A stretch of 64,000 bases of DNA from Vibrio halioticoli NBRC 102217 (lineage in GTDB: Bacteria; Pseudomonadota; Gammaproteobacteria; Enterobacterales; Vibrionaceae). Each line of letters opens with the position of its first letter. Within the stretch, counting starts at the first letter, position 1. Positions 32,227 through 41,175 of the stretch are shown one piece after another. A program made the position numbers and the translations under genes. The stretch spans positions 30,809-94,808 of the forward strand of contig NZ_BAUJ01000012.1 of NCBI RefSeq assembly GCF_000496695.1, given 5' to 3'. The notes beneath the pieces were generated by a model, which saw only the letters and a list, made by a program, of their open reading frames with translations, made no database searches and was not told where the DNA came from.

Positions 32227-33330
32227 ATGTATAAATCACTGCAAATTGCTATATCTAGGATCTCTAGAACGAACCTATCTATATCTCAAATATCCCTATC
32301 TCAACTATCCCTATCTCAAATATCCATAGTTACTGCACTTGCTGTGAGCCCTATTGCCGCGCACTCAACCGAAGGCGAAGCAAGCACTTACATTGTGAAT
32401 GGCACTCCCATTTCCGTACAAATGTACCCATCGTTTGCCAGTGTGTACTTTGATCAGCTCGATACGTCAGGTCTGTATCAAAACTACTGCGGCGGCACTA
32501 TCCTCGACCAATATCATATTTTAACAGCCGCGCACTGTGTGGAAGGCGACTCTTACTACTACACCTACACTTCGGTTGCGCCGCAACTGCAAAATGAACA
32601 GCAAGTCAAAAGTGCGGTTGGCCTACTTCCTAAGGTGGATTTAATTCGAGCCAGTGAGTTTTATTATCCGAGCACTTTCATTGATAGTGCGACTTTAAGT
32701 TGGCCTGATGACATCGCTATTATCAAGCTGGAACAGCCGATGGCAGTATCGGCTTCCGACTACACAAAGTTAGCCTCATTAGCCGATGCCAGTGTTTATA
32801 ATGTAGTGGGCACCGAAATGCTCTCCATTGGGCACGGTTATACTCGCTCAAATAGTGATAACGATAATATCCTGCAAGGGGTGACGCAAAGGATACTGTC
32901 TAGCTCAGCTTGTGATTCGGCCAATATCAGTGATAAACAGCTGTGTTTGCAAGGTGATATTGACCTAGATTCTCAACTGCGTAATTCCACCTGTGGTGGT
33001 GATTCTGGCGGCCCTTTGTTTTGGTACAACGGCAGTGAGTATATTCAAGTCGGAATTACCAGTTTTGGTCCTTCGCAATGTGGCGATCCAAGCGCTGATT
33101 ATTCATCAGCGTACACCGAAGTTGCAGAGTATCGAGATTGGATTGATAGCGTATTAGCTGGGCGAGAAACGCCGCAAACCGTGGTCACCGAATTTGATCG
33201 AGAAAACTACACCCCAGAAGACGACTCAACCTCTAGTTTGTTAGAAGAGTCTGGTGGGACGCTATCTTGGGCTTGGTTACTGGCCCTGATAGTTGGCCGA
33301 CGACTGCTACAAAATAAGCAACGCGGTTAA
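32227..33330 (+). CDS. Secreted trypsin-like serine protease with GlyGly-CTERM tail
   Basis: A 367-aa S1-family protease with catalytic His103 (TAAHC), Asp162 (DDIAII) and Ser260 (CGGDSGGPLF). Paired cysteines fit the trypsin fold. The C-terminus has a Gly-Gly motif (ESGGTLSWAW), a hydrophobic helix and basic residues (GRRLLQNKQR), the GlyGly-CTERM signal handled by rhombosortase after type II secretion, as in the Vibrio Ves proteases. The N-terminal signal is unusual: five-residue repeats (about residues 18-32, LSxSQ type) precede the hydrophobic core ISIVTALAVSPIAA. Confidence 0.9.
   Translation: MYKSLQIAISRISRTNLSISQISLSQLSLSQISIVTALAVSPIAAHSTEGEASTYIVNGTPISVQMYPSFASVYFDQLDTSGLYQNYCGGTILDQYHILTAAHCVEGDSYYYTYTSVAPQLQNEQQVKSAVGLLPKVDLIRASEFYYPSTFIDSATLSWPDDIAIIKLEQPMAVSASDYTKLASLADASVYNVVGTEMLSIGHGYTRSNSDNDNILQGVTQRILSSSACDSANISDKQLCLQGDIDLDSQLRNSTCGGDSGGPLFWYNGSEYIQVGITSFGPSQCGDPSADYSSAYTEVAEYRDWIDSVLAGRETPQTVVTEFDRENYTPEDDSTSSLLEESGGTLSWAWLLALIVGRRLLQNKQRG
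32281..32325 (+). repeat. 15-bp tandem repeat (3 units) in the protease signal peptide
   Basis: Three adjacent 15-base units of the form NTATCTCAAATATCC differ by one or two bases. Because the unit is a multiple of three, changes in copy number would keep the frame and lengthen or shorten the signal peptide. Confidence 0.9.
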
Positions 33331-33336
33331 TGTGAT

Positions 33337-33361
33337 AAAGCACGCTAGATCAGCGTGCTTA
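33337..33361. terminator. Bidirectional terminator between protease and small membrane protein
   Basis: AAGCACGCT and AGCGTGCTT pair around GATC-rich bases. The stop codon of the minus-strand gene lies at the edge of the hairpin. Confidence 0.75.
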
Positions 33362-33529
33362 TGAATTTTTAGCGTCGACCGTACAGTTAGAAAATGTATT
33401 TGGTTTCTGCTGTGCGCTTTGCTGTACCATGCTGGTAGAGCGTGCTTCTTGCGCCATATCGTACAAACCATTCATTGAGAAGCCGACAATTACACCTAAG
33501 ATAACAAATTGTATTGGCTTTATATTCAT
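33359..33529 (-). CDS. Small single-helix membrane protein, unknown
   Basis: A 56-aa protein: one hydrophobic helix near the N-terminus (about residues 5-20, PIQFVILGVIVGFSMN) and a polar Gln/Ser-rich tail with one cysteine. I chose ATG 33529 because GAGGGA stands just before it, while the longer open frame has no site. No family recognised. It converges with the protease gene. Confidence 0.6.
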   Translation of the reverse strand: MNIKPIQFVILGVIVGFSMNGLYDMAQEARSTSMVQQSAQQKPNTFSNCTVDAKNS

Positions 33530-33650
33530 ACGTCCCTCAAATATCAACCGCCCAGTTACAACCAATCCTATTCTGATAAGGATTGGCAGAACACAATTGT
33601 TATAATCGTAGACTTAAATGAGCAAGCACGCAAAAATCACAACATTATTT

Positions 33651-35003
33651 TTATTTAAAGCAAACATCTGCCCAGCGAGCGAGGCCTGCGGTGACTGAAC
33701 CAAAATAGTTCCCACTGACAATAGGGATATTCGGTAGTACTGATTTCACGGCGTTTTGCAGAGTTGTAGAGCGCGCAGATCCGCCCGTCATAAATACCAC
33801 ATCAGGGGTAATTTGAGATTGATTCACCGCTTCGAGCACCAGTTTAGTGATTTTCTCTTGTGGCACCTTGATGGCTTCTTCCATTTCGCGCTGTAGCACT
33901 GGCACTTCGATAATTTCTGATAATAGTTTGATTTGTGCTAAATAGTTATCGGTTTCAGAAAGGGCGATTTTAGTTTTTTCTGCCTCAGAGACAATGCTGT
34001 AGCCAAGCGCGCCTTGATGGACTTCAATCATGCGCGCCAGTTTGGCAGGATCAACCGCTTCACGTTGCAATTGTTTAAGCACGGGTAGATTCTCTTTGGC
34101 GTAAAACTCTCGCTGTGCTTGCACGTTGTTAATCAAGATAGAATGCCAAAACTGACTGATAGGCAGTTCAAGTCCAGAAAGTTTACGTCCGCCTTTACCT
34201 AGCTCAGTCATAAACTGTTTATAGGCAATATGGATATCCAAATCATTGCCACCCACAAGTTGACCTGTATGCCCAAGCAGAGTTTGTGTGCGATCGCTTT
34301 TGCCGAGCCAATCCGGCCCCATTTGAATCATTGAACAGTCGGTGGTACCGCCGCCGATATCCACCACCAACACGTTTTTATTCTCTGTTAAGGTGCTTTC
34401 GTAATCAAGCCCCGCCGCAACAGGTTCAAATTGAAATTCAATGTTTTTAAAGCCCGCTCGGGTTGCGGCGCGCAGTAAGATATCTTGAGCTTGTTGGTTA
34501 GATTTTTCTCCGCCTCGCCCCAAAAAATTAACCGGACGTCCGATAACCGTGTCGGTGATGGAGCGCTCAAGTGAAGTTTCTGCTTGAGATTTGATGTTTT
34601 CCATCATGGCACACACCAAATCTTCAAAAAATGCGAGTTGCACCTCTTTTAAACCACGAGCCCCAAGAAAGGATTTTGGTGATTTGATGTAGTAAACATC
34701 TTTTGGCTCTTGCAAATAGAGGTCGAGCGCAGCTTGACCAAACAAGATATCTTCTTCCATCACGTCTATCCCTTCTTCTTGGTTGCTACGGATAGCACGC
34801 TTTAAGATAGCTTCACCATGCTCGGTGATTGGACGGATATTTTTGCGACGAAACAGATACTCAGATATGGATTCTGAGGTGGGTGCACATAGAGTTGATG
34901 AAATGTATTTCTGATTGTTGTCCAATGGAATATGAACGGCTTGGTTATCGATAATGTGTGCGACTGAGCAGTTTGCTGTGCCGTAGTCAAAGCCGATTGC
35001 CAT
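33651..35003 (-). CDS. yegD: Hsp70-like protein, YegD family
   Basis: A 450-aa actin-fold ATPase related to DnaK. The nucleotide-binding phosphate loops are visible: GFDYGTANCSVA at residues 3-14 and VVDIGGGTTDCS, and the adenosine motif VFMTGGSARS near the end. The peptide-binding lid of true Hsp70 is missing, as is normal for YegD. I chose ATG 35003 because GGAG precedes it. Its client or partner is unknown. It is divergent from the TonB cluster. Confidence 0.88.
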   Translation of the reverse strand: MAIGFDYGTANCSVAHIIDNQAVHIPLDNNQKYISSTLCAPTSESISEYLFRRKNIRPITEHGEAILKRAIRSNQEEGIDVMEEDILFGQAALDLYLQEPKDVYYIKSPKSFLGARGLKEVQLAFFEDLVCAMMENIKSQAETSLERSITDTVIGRPVNFLGRGGEKSNQQAQDILLRAATRAGFKNIEFQFEPVAAGLDYESTLTENKNVLVVDIGGGTTDCSMIQMGPDWLGKSDRTQTLLGHTGQLVGGNDLDIHIAYKQFMTELGKGGRKLSGLELPISQFWHSILINNVQAQREFYAKENLPVLKQLQREAVDPAKLARMIEVHQGALGYSIVSEAEKTKIALSETDNYLAQIKLLSEIIEVPVLQREMEEAIKVPQEKITKLVLEAVNQSQITPDVVFMTGGSARSTTLQNAVKSVLPNIPIVSGNYFGSVTAGLARWADVCFK

Positions 35004-35484
35004 AATGTTCTCCAAAGGTCTATTTTTTAGAAAGGGGCGCAATTAAACACTGTTTCGACGGATTGGGTCAAGAAAATCACTGAATTAATAAAAGCGTAAT
35101 TTGTTCGCACAGAAAAAATGATATTTATCTACAATCTTAAAGATGACAACTTTGGGTCTAGAGAAATAGTTTTGTTGGCTTTATATGGAAATTTTGTAGT
35201 GTAAATAAGCAGATAGGTGAAATCTCTATTGCATCAAATGATGGCAATCTCTAAGATAGCGGCCACTTATCGTAAACAATACCGCTTCTCATTTGCGTTT
35301 GTGTCACAATTTTGACTTTTTAGACTGAGTTGAAGACATATTTTCGTAAACAATGGGGTGAGATCAAAGTGTTTGTACGACAGGTATTATTATATAACTC
35401 CACTAAATAATAGTACTGAGCGTTTGTCTCAAAGTGTATTTCCGTATTCAATGCAAGCTAAATCAAAGATTTAATGAGAACCTT
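35004..35484. other. Divergent yegD / TonB-cluster upstream region
   Basis: 481 AT-rich bases without a gene. A TonB cluster might be expected to carry a Fur box, but I see no convincing GATAATGATAATCATTATC-like site. TTGTAC and TATAAC near 35373-35398 may form a promoter with poor spacing. Confidence 0.4.
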
Positions 35485-36264
35485 ATGAACCACAATACAG
35501 TGCGAATTCTGGTCGTCGCGGGCTTATCTATGCTCAGCTCGCTCGTTTTCGCCTCTTCGCAGGCCACATTACAAAAGTCGCAAAAAATAGAGACTCAAAT
35601 CACTAGCAGTGCGGCAAACAGTCAAAAAAAGGTGCTTAAAAGCAGCCAACAAGCTATTCAGCTAGAAGCTGACATCGCCGCTCTTAAACGCGAAGTGCAT
35701 AACCTAGAGGTCTACCATCAGCACCTTAATGGTTTGATTGCTAGCCAAACCGAAGAGTTAGCCAGTTACGATTCTCAAATTTCAAAAATTGATGATACGC
35801 GCCAGAGCATTGTGCCTTTGATGTATGAAATGTTAGCCGGCCTTGAAGGTATCAATGCCAACGATCGTCCTATCCGAACAGAGGCGCGCGCGAAGCGACT
35901 GGCTAGCCTGCAACATATGATGACGCAAGCAGATATCAGTGATGCAGAAAAATATCGTCGTATTTTAGAAGCCTACCAAATTGAAATGGATTACGGCACT
36001 AAGATGGGTGCCTATACGGGCGCGATTCAATTTGCAGGTAAATCCATGATTGTTGAGCAGTTATACCTAGGGCGCATCTCTTTGGTGGCACGTTCTAACG
36101 ATCGTCAAAGATACTGGGCATGGGATGCCAATCAAAAAGTGTGGCTTGAGCAAAATAGCAGTGTCGGACATGACATTGACAAAGCCTTTGATATTGCCGC
36201 CAAGCAAGCCTCGCCGTCGCTGCTTGAATTACCTGTATCGTTAACCCAAGGCCAGGAGAAGTAA
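35485..36264 (+). CDS. DUF3450 periplasmic coiled-coil protein of a TonB system
   Basis: A 259-aa exported protein: a signal peptide ends around Phe-Ala-Ser (about residue 24), then a long coiled coil (Gln/Lys/Glu-rich, residues 30-110) and a C-terminal domain with RYWAWDANQKVWLEQ. DUF3450 genes lead the TonB2/TonB3-type clusters of marine bacteria. ATG 35485 was chosen because the signal peptide starts there; an open frame extends 17 codons upstream. Five further genes of the cluster follow with almost no gaps. Confidence 0.85.
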   Translation: MNHNTVRILVVAGLSMLSSLVFASSQATLQKSQKIETQITSSAANSQKKVLKSSQQAIQLEADIAALKREVHNLEVYHQHLNGLIASQTEELASYDSQISKIDDTRQSIVPLMYEMLAGLEGINANDRPIRTEARAKRLASLQHMMTQADISDAEKYRRILEAYQIEMDYGTKMGAYTGAIQFAGKSMIVEQLYLGRISLVARSNDRQRYWAWDANQKVWLEQNSSVGHDIDKAFDIAAKQASPSLLELPVSLTQGQEK

Positions 36265-36267
36265 TCA

Positions 36268-37647
36268 ATGAAACACTACCTAGCCATAATGACGCTGAGC
36301 GTGGCGATGCTATTGAGCGCGGCGCCAAGTTATGCCAACCAAAGCCTGCTTAATCAAACCACGCAAGCTAAAGCCGCTGAGCAAAAAGCCAATAAGCAGC
36401 GTGAAGGTGAGTTTGCAGCTACAGAAGCCAAGCTGAAACGTGAGTTAAAAGCTTTGCAAGCCAAGCGCACTCAACTTAATAAAGAGATTGAAACGCTCAG
36501 CGATACTTTCCAAAGTAACGAGCAAACACTAGCTGATAAAGAGAAGCAACTGACCTTAGCCACCGGCAGTTTAGGTGAGATTTTTGGCGTGGTACGTCAA
36601 GCGGCCAAAGATGTACAAATGGAACAGCAGCGCTCAGTGGTCTCGATTGGTTTAGAGAGCGATCTTGCTTTGGTGTCTGGCATTATCGATGCGAAATCTA
36701 TTCCGGCAAAAGATGAGCTGTATGGTTTGTGGCGCGCTTATGCTCGCCAAATACAAGTTAGCTCGCAGGCAACACGGGTGACGATCCCTTATGTGAACCA
36801 AGCGGGTGAAATTTCCCAAAAACAAGTGCTGCGTATGGGCGCATTTGCGTTGGCGGATGAAAATGGCTATTTGGCTTGGGATGCCGCTAAGCAGATGGCG
36901 ACCAGTTACAGCGTTCAGCCTGAGCATCCGCTCCTGTCGAGCATGGACATTAGCAGTGGCACGCCAATGATTGCCGTTGATGCTACTCGCGGGGCGTTGC
37001 TAGAGCAACTTGCCAACAATCCAACGTTATTACAACGCATTGAGCAGGGCGGCATTGTCGGTAAAATTATTATCGGTTTGCTATTGATTGGTTTGCTTAT
37101 AGGTTTGTACCGCGCACTTGTTTTGATTTCTATTAAGTCGAAGATATCAAAACAGCTGAAACATACGGATAATCCAACCTCAAATAACCCTCTAGGTCGC
37201 GTTATCTTGGTCCATCAAGAGGATAAAAGCCCCACAATTGAAGCCCTTGAACTGCGTCTACTGGAAGCGGTTATGGATGAGCAAGAAAACTTAGAAAAAG
37301 GCATTTCTACGGTTAAGTTATTGGCCGCCATTGCGCCAATGTTAGGGCTATTGGGTACGGTAACAGGCATGATTGATACCTTCCAAACCATTACTCAATT
37401 TGGTAACGCTGATCCTCGTATTATGGCGGGTGGTATTTCCATGGCATTGATCACGACAGTACTTGGCCTTATTGCGGCTATGCCATTGCTATTGGTGCAC
37501 AACATGCTGTCTAGCTTGTCAGAAGGCATTCGCAATATCATCGAGAAGCAAGGCGTGGGCTTAGTTGCCCAAAGAGCTGAGCAAGCCCAGCAAAGAAAAC
37601 TTGCTCAACCTGACGCGCAAGGTGCTAGCCAAGAGGTTCGTGCGTAA
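36268..37647 (+). CDS. TtpC-like MotA/TolQ/ExbB proton channel protein
   Basis: A 459-aa protein: signal peptide (cleaved near Ser-Tyr-Ala, residue 23), a periplasmic coiled coil (about 30-110), a middle domain, one membrane helix (about 265-285) and a C-terminal ExbB-type region with IAPMLGLLGTVTGMIDTF. This layout is that of TtpC, the extra component required by Vibrio TonB2 systems. It starts three bases after the DUF3450 stop. Its stop overlaps the next start as TAATG. Confidence 0.88.
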   Translation: MKHYLAIMTLSVAMLLSAAPSYANQSLLNQTTQAKAAEQKANKQREGEFAATEAKLKRELKALQAKRTQLNKEIETLSDTFQSNEQTLADKEKQLTLATGSLGEIFGVVRQAAKDVQMEQQRSVVSIGLESDLALVSGIIDAKSIPAKDELYGLWRAYARQIQVSSQATRVTIPYVNQAGEISQKQVLRMGAFALADENGYLAWDAAKQMATSYSVQPEHPLLSSMDISSGTPMIAVDATRGALLEQLANNPTLLQRIEQGGIVGKIIIGLLLIGLLIGLYRALVLISIKSKISKQLKHTDNPTSNNPLGRVILVHQEDKSPTIEALELRLLEAVMDEQENLEKGISTVKLLAAIAPMLGLLGTVTGMIDTFQTITQFGNADPRIMAGGISMALITTVLGLIAAMPLLLVHNMLSSLSEGIRNIIEKQGVGLVAQRAEQAQQRKLAQPDAQGASQEVRA

Positions 37648-38204
37648 TGAGCGACGTATTGGCATTTTGGACTACCTTAACGGATCTCCCCATTTACGGT
37701 TCTATTGAGCAGTTGATGTTTCGAGGCGGCCCCGTTTTATGGTGGCTTGCCTTTGTGATGCTGTTTTTTTGGGTGTTGGTGCTCGATAGGGTGATGTATT
37801 TTGTGTGGGTGTTTCCTAAGTATCAACAGCAATGGGTCTCAAAGTGGCAACAGCGCAGTGACCGCCATTCATGGTTTGCTCTGTCGCAGCGAGAAGCTTG
37901 GCTATCGGAATCAGAACTTAATTTAAATAAGTCATTGTCGCTGATGAAAGTGTTGATCTCTTTATTCCCTATGCTTGGATTATTAGGGACAGTGACCGGC
38001 ATGATTTCTGTCTTTGATGTGATGGCCGCGCAAGGCAATAGTGAGCCGCGCTTAATGGCCGCTGGCATCTCAATGGCGACCATCCCTACTATGGCGGGCA
38101 TGGTGGCCGCGCTAGTGAGTATGTTTATTTATTCCAGATTGTGTGGGCTTGCAGAGCGTAAGCAATTGCATTTAGAACGCTTGTTACGTACCCACACCGG
38201 TTAG
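37647..38204 (+). CDS. exbB: ExbB-type biopolymer transport protein
   Basis: A 185-aa inner-membrane protein with three helices and the family core LISLFPMLGLLGTVTGMISVFDVM, followed by GISMATIPTMAGMVAAL. With ExbD it forms the proton-driven motor energising TonB. It shares the conserved core with the preceding TtpC-like protein. One-base overlap with the upstream gene shows translational coupling. Confidence 0.93.
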   Translation: MSDVLAFWTTLTDLPIYGSIEQLMFRGGPVLWWLAFVMLFFWVLVLDRVMYFVWVFPKYQQQWVSKWQQRSDRHSWFALSQREAWLSESELNLNKSLSLMKVLISLFPMLGLLGTVTGMISVFDVMAAQGNSEPRLMAAGISMATIPTMAGMVAALVSMFIYSRLCGLAERKQLHLERLLRTHTG

Positions 38205-38239
38205 CCAAATGCTAACCCAGTTTTTAAAGGTTTATTAAA

Positions 38240-38644
38240 ATGAGATTAGGACGACGTCGCCAGCGCAATGATGAAGCGCAAGTGGATATGACCTCGATGC
38301 TAGACATCGTATTTATCATGTTGATCTTCTTTATTGTGACCAGCTCTTTTGTGCGTGAGTCAGGGGTGGAAGTGAACCGCCCGCAAGCGGCCAATGCAAC
38401 TAGTCAGCAAGATGCCGGCATTTTTATCGCAATTACCGACAATAACTTGGTTTATATCGACAAACGTTTAATCGATATAGAGCGCGTGCAAGCAACGCTA
38501 GAGAACTTACTTATCGATAAACCCGATGCATCCGTGGTGATTCAAGCCGATAAGTTTGCCTTTAATGGTACTGTGGTGGAAGTGATGGACGGCGTAAAAG
38601 GTGCTGGTATCGAAAAAATTGCCCTTGCCACTGTGGCGAAATAG
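38240..38644 (+). CDS. exbD: ExbD-type biopolymer transport protein
   Basis: A 134-aa protein with one N-terminal helix containing the essential membrane aspartate: Asp25 in MTSMLDIVFIMLIFFIVTSSF is in the correct place. A periplasmic domain follows. It begins with a basic stretch (RLGRRRQRN) facing the cytoplasm. Partner of the ExbB protein encoded just upstream. Confidence 0.94.
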   Translation: MRLGRRRQRNDEAQVDMTSMLDIVFIMLIFFIVTSSFVRESGVEVNRPQAANATSQQDAGIFIAITDNNLVYIDKRLIDIERVQATLENLLIDKPDASVVIQADKFAFNGTVVEVMDGVKGAGIEKIALATVAK

Positions 38645-38653
38645 AGACTGTTG

Positions 38654-39280
38654 ATGAAACGATTATTTATCGCTTTGCCGATTGCGCTATTACTGACATT
38701 TTTTGTATTTGGCTTTATGACTTGGTTGGTCAACTTAGGCAAAAGCCCTTTGCCTGAACAGCAGTCAATCGTGCGCTTTGATATCTTACAAGTAGAGCAA
38801 GATAGCCACGCCCAAAGGCGTCAACGCCAGTTGCCAGAGCCTCCGCAAACGCCGACTAAACCGCCAGAGATGCACACCAGTAGCTCAAGCCAGCTATCGG
38901 ATACACCGTTTACCATGCAAAAATTTGATTTGCCTTTAGTGACGGTAGATACCGCAGTGTCTGGTTTGACGATTGCTAATCCGGGTCCGGTCAGTATTGG
39001 ACAAAATCAACAAGTCATGCCATTACAACGAATTGAACCTCGTTATCCCATCCGTGCATTGAGCCGAAAAATAGAAGGCTATGTGGTGATGAGCTTTACC
39101 ATTAATGATCGCGGCCGACCGACAGATATTAAGATTGTTGATAGCAAACCAAAACGTATTTTCGACCGAGAAGCGATGCGTGCATTACAGCGCTGGAAGT
39201 ATCAACCGCTGGTGGTTAACGGCAAAGCCACAGCGCAAAAAGGGCAAACCTTGAAGTTGGAGTTTAGACTGCAAAAATGA
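38654..39280 (+). CDS. tonB: TonB energy transducer (TonB2/TonB3 type)
   Basis: A 208-aa protein with an N-terminal membrane anchor (about residues 5-27), a short proline-rich spacer (PEPPQTPTKPPE) and a C-terminal TonB domain with RYPIRALSRKIEGYVVMSF and REAMRALQRWKYQP. The spacer is shorter than in TonB1 proteins, as is known for TonB2. The ATG at 38654 is preceded by an in-frame TTG. The stop overlaps the next gene as ATGA. Confidence 0.93.
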   Translation: MKRLFIALPIALLLTFFVFGFMTWLVNLGKSPLPEQQSIVRFDILQVEQDSHAQRRQRQLPEPPQTPTKPPEMHTSSSSQLSDTPFTMQKFDLPLVTVDTAVSGLTIANPGPVSIGQNQQVMPLQRIEPRYPIRALSRKIEGYVVMSFTINDRGRPTDIKIVDSKPKRIFDREAMRALQRWKYQPLVVNGKATAQKGQTLKLEFRLQK

Positions 39281-40455
39281 AGCACTTACTATTGGCTCTA
39301 GCCCTAATGATTAGCCTAATAGGGGGCACAGCTCAAGCACAAACGTTAAGTCGTAATGTGGCTACTCGCGTGTATCAAGCCTATGAATTGCAAAGCAATG
39401 ATCACAATGATAAAGCGATTAAAATTTTACAGAATATCTCAACAAGTCGCGTCTACGATACCTCTGTCGTACAAAGAATGCTGGGCATTTTGTACTGGCA
39501 ACAAAAGCAAACGCATCTGTCAGAAAAGGCACTTTCTAAAGCCGTAGAAGCCAATGGCTTACCAGTGGAACAGCATCTTGAAACCTTGCGTATGCTTGCG
39601 GATATTCAGCTATCTAATGGTCATACTCGCTCTGCAATCAAGACTTATCATGAGATCATCGCGCAAAATAATACGCATAAAATTATTGCCATCAACGCCA
39701 TCCAACAAGTGTGGCTGCGCATCGCACAAGGCAACTATCAGTTGCAGCAGTGGCAACCGGTGATTGATGCAACCAACAAATATGTGGCATTGGGCGGAGC
39801 CCCTCAAGTATCCGTGTTAAACCTACGTTTAGGGGCAGAGCTGTCGCTACAAAAATGGCATAGCGCCTTGAAAACCACTTTAGCTCTGCGCGGATACGAG
39901 CCTGACATTACGCGTTGGTGGCTACAGACCATTAATCTCTATTTGCAGCTACAAGACTACCCGCAAGCATTGGCAGCCTTGAAGCAGTATCAGCGAGCAG
40001 GCTTTACATTAACCGAAACTCAACGCCGCATGATGGCGCAACTGTACTCCAAGCAAAATGTCCCTTTCAAAGCAGCAGAAGTTTTTCACGCATTAAACAA
40101 AGCAGACAACACTCAAGCGAAAGATCTCGCCATAGAAGCGCAATATTGGCAACAAGCCAGAGAGTGGGACAAATCATTAAAAGCTTGGGCTAGAGCCACC
40201 GAAAAAGAGAGTAAATATCGCTGGTCATATATCCAATTATTAATGCAAAACAAGCAATACAAAACCGCATTAACCCAACTGAAAAAACAAAAAACCAGCT
40301 CAAGAACCGAGCTCACCAGCGTTGAGGCCTACTACCGCCTAGGCGACATCCCCAACGCCCTACGCCACGCACAAAAAGCCAACCAAATAAATTCAACCCC
40401 CTCAACAATCAATTGGGTTAAATACTTAACTCAATTAAGCGGGGTCAGGTCTTGA
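39277..40455 (+). CDS. TPR-repeat protein of the TonB cluster
   Basis: A 392-aa exported protein with a signal peptide (cleaved near Ala-Gln-Ala, about residue 22) and several tetratricopeptide-like helices. Such a gene ends TonB2/TonB3-type clusters in vibrios. Its last codons are unusual: the stop TGA (40453-40455) and the final Gly-Val-Arg-Ser come from half of a palindromic repeat that begins at 40441. The native C-terminus may therefore have been replaced. Confidence 0.85.
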   Translation: MKHLLLALALMISLIGGTAQAQTLSRNVATRVYQAYELQSNDHNDKAIKILQNISTSRVYDTSVVQRMLGILYWQQKQTHLSEKALSKAVEANGLPVEQHLETLRMLADIQLSNGHTRSAIKTYHEIIAQNNTHKIIAINAIQQVWLRIAQGNYQLQQWQPVIDATNKYVALGGAPQVSVLNLRLGAELSLQKWHSALKTTLALRGYEPDITRWWLQTINLYLQLQDYPQALAALKQYQRAGFTLTETQRRMMAQLYSKQNVPFKAAEVFHALNKADNTQAKDLAIEAQYWQQAREWDKSLKAWARATEKESKYRWSYIQLLMQNKQYKTALTQLKKQKTSSRTELTSVEAYYRLGDIPNALRHAQKANQINSTPSTINWVKYLTQLSGVRS

Positions 40456-40463
40456 AATTTGCA
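40441..40463 (+). repeat. Half copy of the long palindromic repeat
   Basis: Only the left 23-base arm (GGGGTCAGGTCTTG ... TTTGCA) is present; the mirror arm is missing. It overlaps the end of the TPR gene and supplies its stop codon. Confidence 0.95.
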
Positions 40464-40524
40464 TTCTAGAATAAAATATCGCACCATTCTGCCATTATCA
40501 CTTTGCTCACTAGAGAAAACACAC

Positions 40525-40770
40525 ATGAACAATGATGCAGACATTATTACCACGTTAGAAGAGCTTGAAGCATTTTTAGTTGCGGTTGAAAATGGTGGCT
40601 TTAGCCTAACCAATGTGGCTGGACTGGCTTTAGCAACTAGCAATAAAGACGGTCGCCGCTTTGTTGCGGTACTTGATGATAATCATCAGCTTCTACTTTC
40701 TCGTTGGGTCACAGAAGATGTATTCCAGAACGGGCAAGATCTTGTAAGAAGAGGTCCAACACGTCACTAA
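40525..40770 (+). CDS. Small acidic protein of unknown function (81 aa)
   Basis: ATG 40525 to TAA 40770 encodes 81 residues, MNNDADIITTLEELEAFL onwards, with an N-terminal acidic helix and a strand-rich middle (RRFVAVLDDNHQLLLS). I recognise no family. The longer open frame begins inside the repeat and is unlikely. The gene lies between the half repeat at 40441 and the full repeat at 40778. Confidence 0.6.
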   Translation: MNNDADIITTLEELEAFLVAVENGGFSLTNVAGLALATSNKDGRRFVAVLDDNHQLLLSRWVTEDVFQNGQDLVRRGPTRH

Positions 40771-40777
40771 TCTAATC

Positions 40778-40843
40778 GGGGTCAGGTCTTGAAATTTGCA
40801 TGGCTTGCTCAAGCAAGCCATGCAAATTTCAAGACCTGACCCC
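40778..40843. repeat. Long palindromic repeat, copy 4
   Basis: The two 23-base outer arms enclose TGGCTTGC / GCAAGCCA with loop TCAA. The inner stem differs from copy 5 by a G-C to A-T change on both sides, i.e. a compensatory pair. The ppiC start lies 13 bases downstream. Confidence 0.95.
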
Positions 40844-40855
40844 TAGGGAACAACA

Positions 40856-41134
40856 ATGGCAAGAACAGCGCACGCGCTTCATATATTGGTGAAGCATAAA
40901 GATAAAGCTGATGACATCATGGCTCAGCTTAAAAAAGGCAAGAAATTTGCTGAATTAGCACGCAAGTACTCCACTTGTCCTTCGGGGAAAAAAGGGGGCG
41001 ATCTGGGCGAGTTTAAAAAAGGTCAGATGGTACCTCAGTTTGACAAAGTGGTTTTCACCGCTGAAACAATTACACCGCATTTGGTGAAGACAAAGTTCGG
41101 CTGGCACATTGTGAAGGTGCTGTGGAGAACATGA
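40856..41134 (+). CDS. ppiC: Parvulin-type peptidyl-prolyl isomerase PpiC
   Basis: A 92-aa single-domain parvulin that isomerises prolyl bonds in the cytoplasm. The fold landmarks are clear: ALHILVKHKDKA at the start, CPSGKKGGDLGEF in the middle and TKFGWHIVKVL at the end. Length is normal. GGGAACA precedes ATG 40856. Its last ~80 bases recur at 46849-46928 beyond the defence genes, suggesting that the island was inserted at the 3' end of this gene. Confidence 0.95.
   Translation: MARTAHALHILVKHKDKADDIMAQLKKGKKFAELARKYSTCPSGKKGGDLGEFKKGQMVPQFDKVVFTAETITPHLVKTKFGWHIVKVLWRT
41038..41117 (+). repeat. Left copy of a ~80-bp direct repeat (ppiC 3' end)
   Basis: This segment matches 46849-46928 with about six differences in 80 bases. 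The two copies bracket 5.7 kb carrying hamA, hamB, the PLD-family gene and abiH. Confidence 0.9.
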
Positions 41135-41148
41135 TCTTATCTATCATT

Positions 41149-41175
41149 AAGAGGCGGCCAATCAGCCTCTTTTTT
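41149..41175 (+). terminator. Terminator after ppiC
   Basis: AAGAGGC and GCCTCTT pair around a 9-nt loop followed by TTTTT. The remaining bases to 41390 are AT-rich and should hold the hamA promoter. Confidence 0.85.

Noticed and set aside
35004..35484. Fur box in front of the TonB cluster
   Set aside because: The sequence around 35283 (CTTCTCATTTGCG) looks weakly similar, but no 19-bp Fur palindrome can be drawn.
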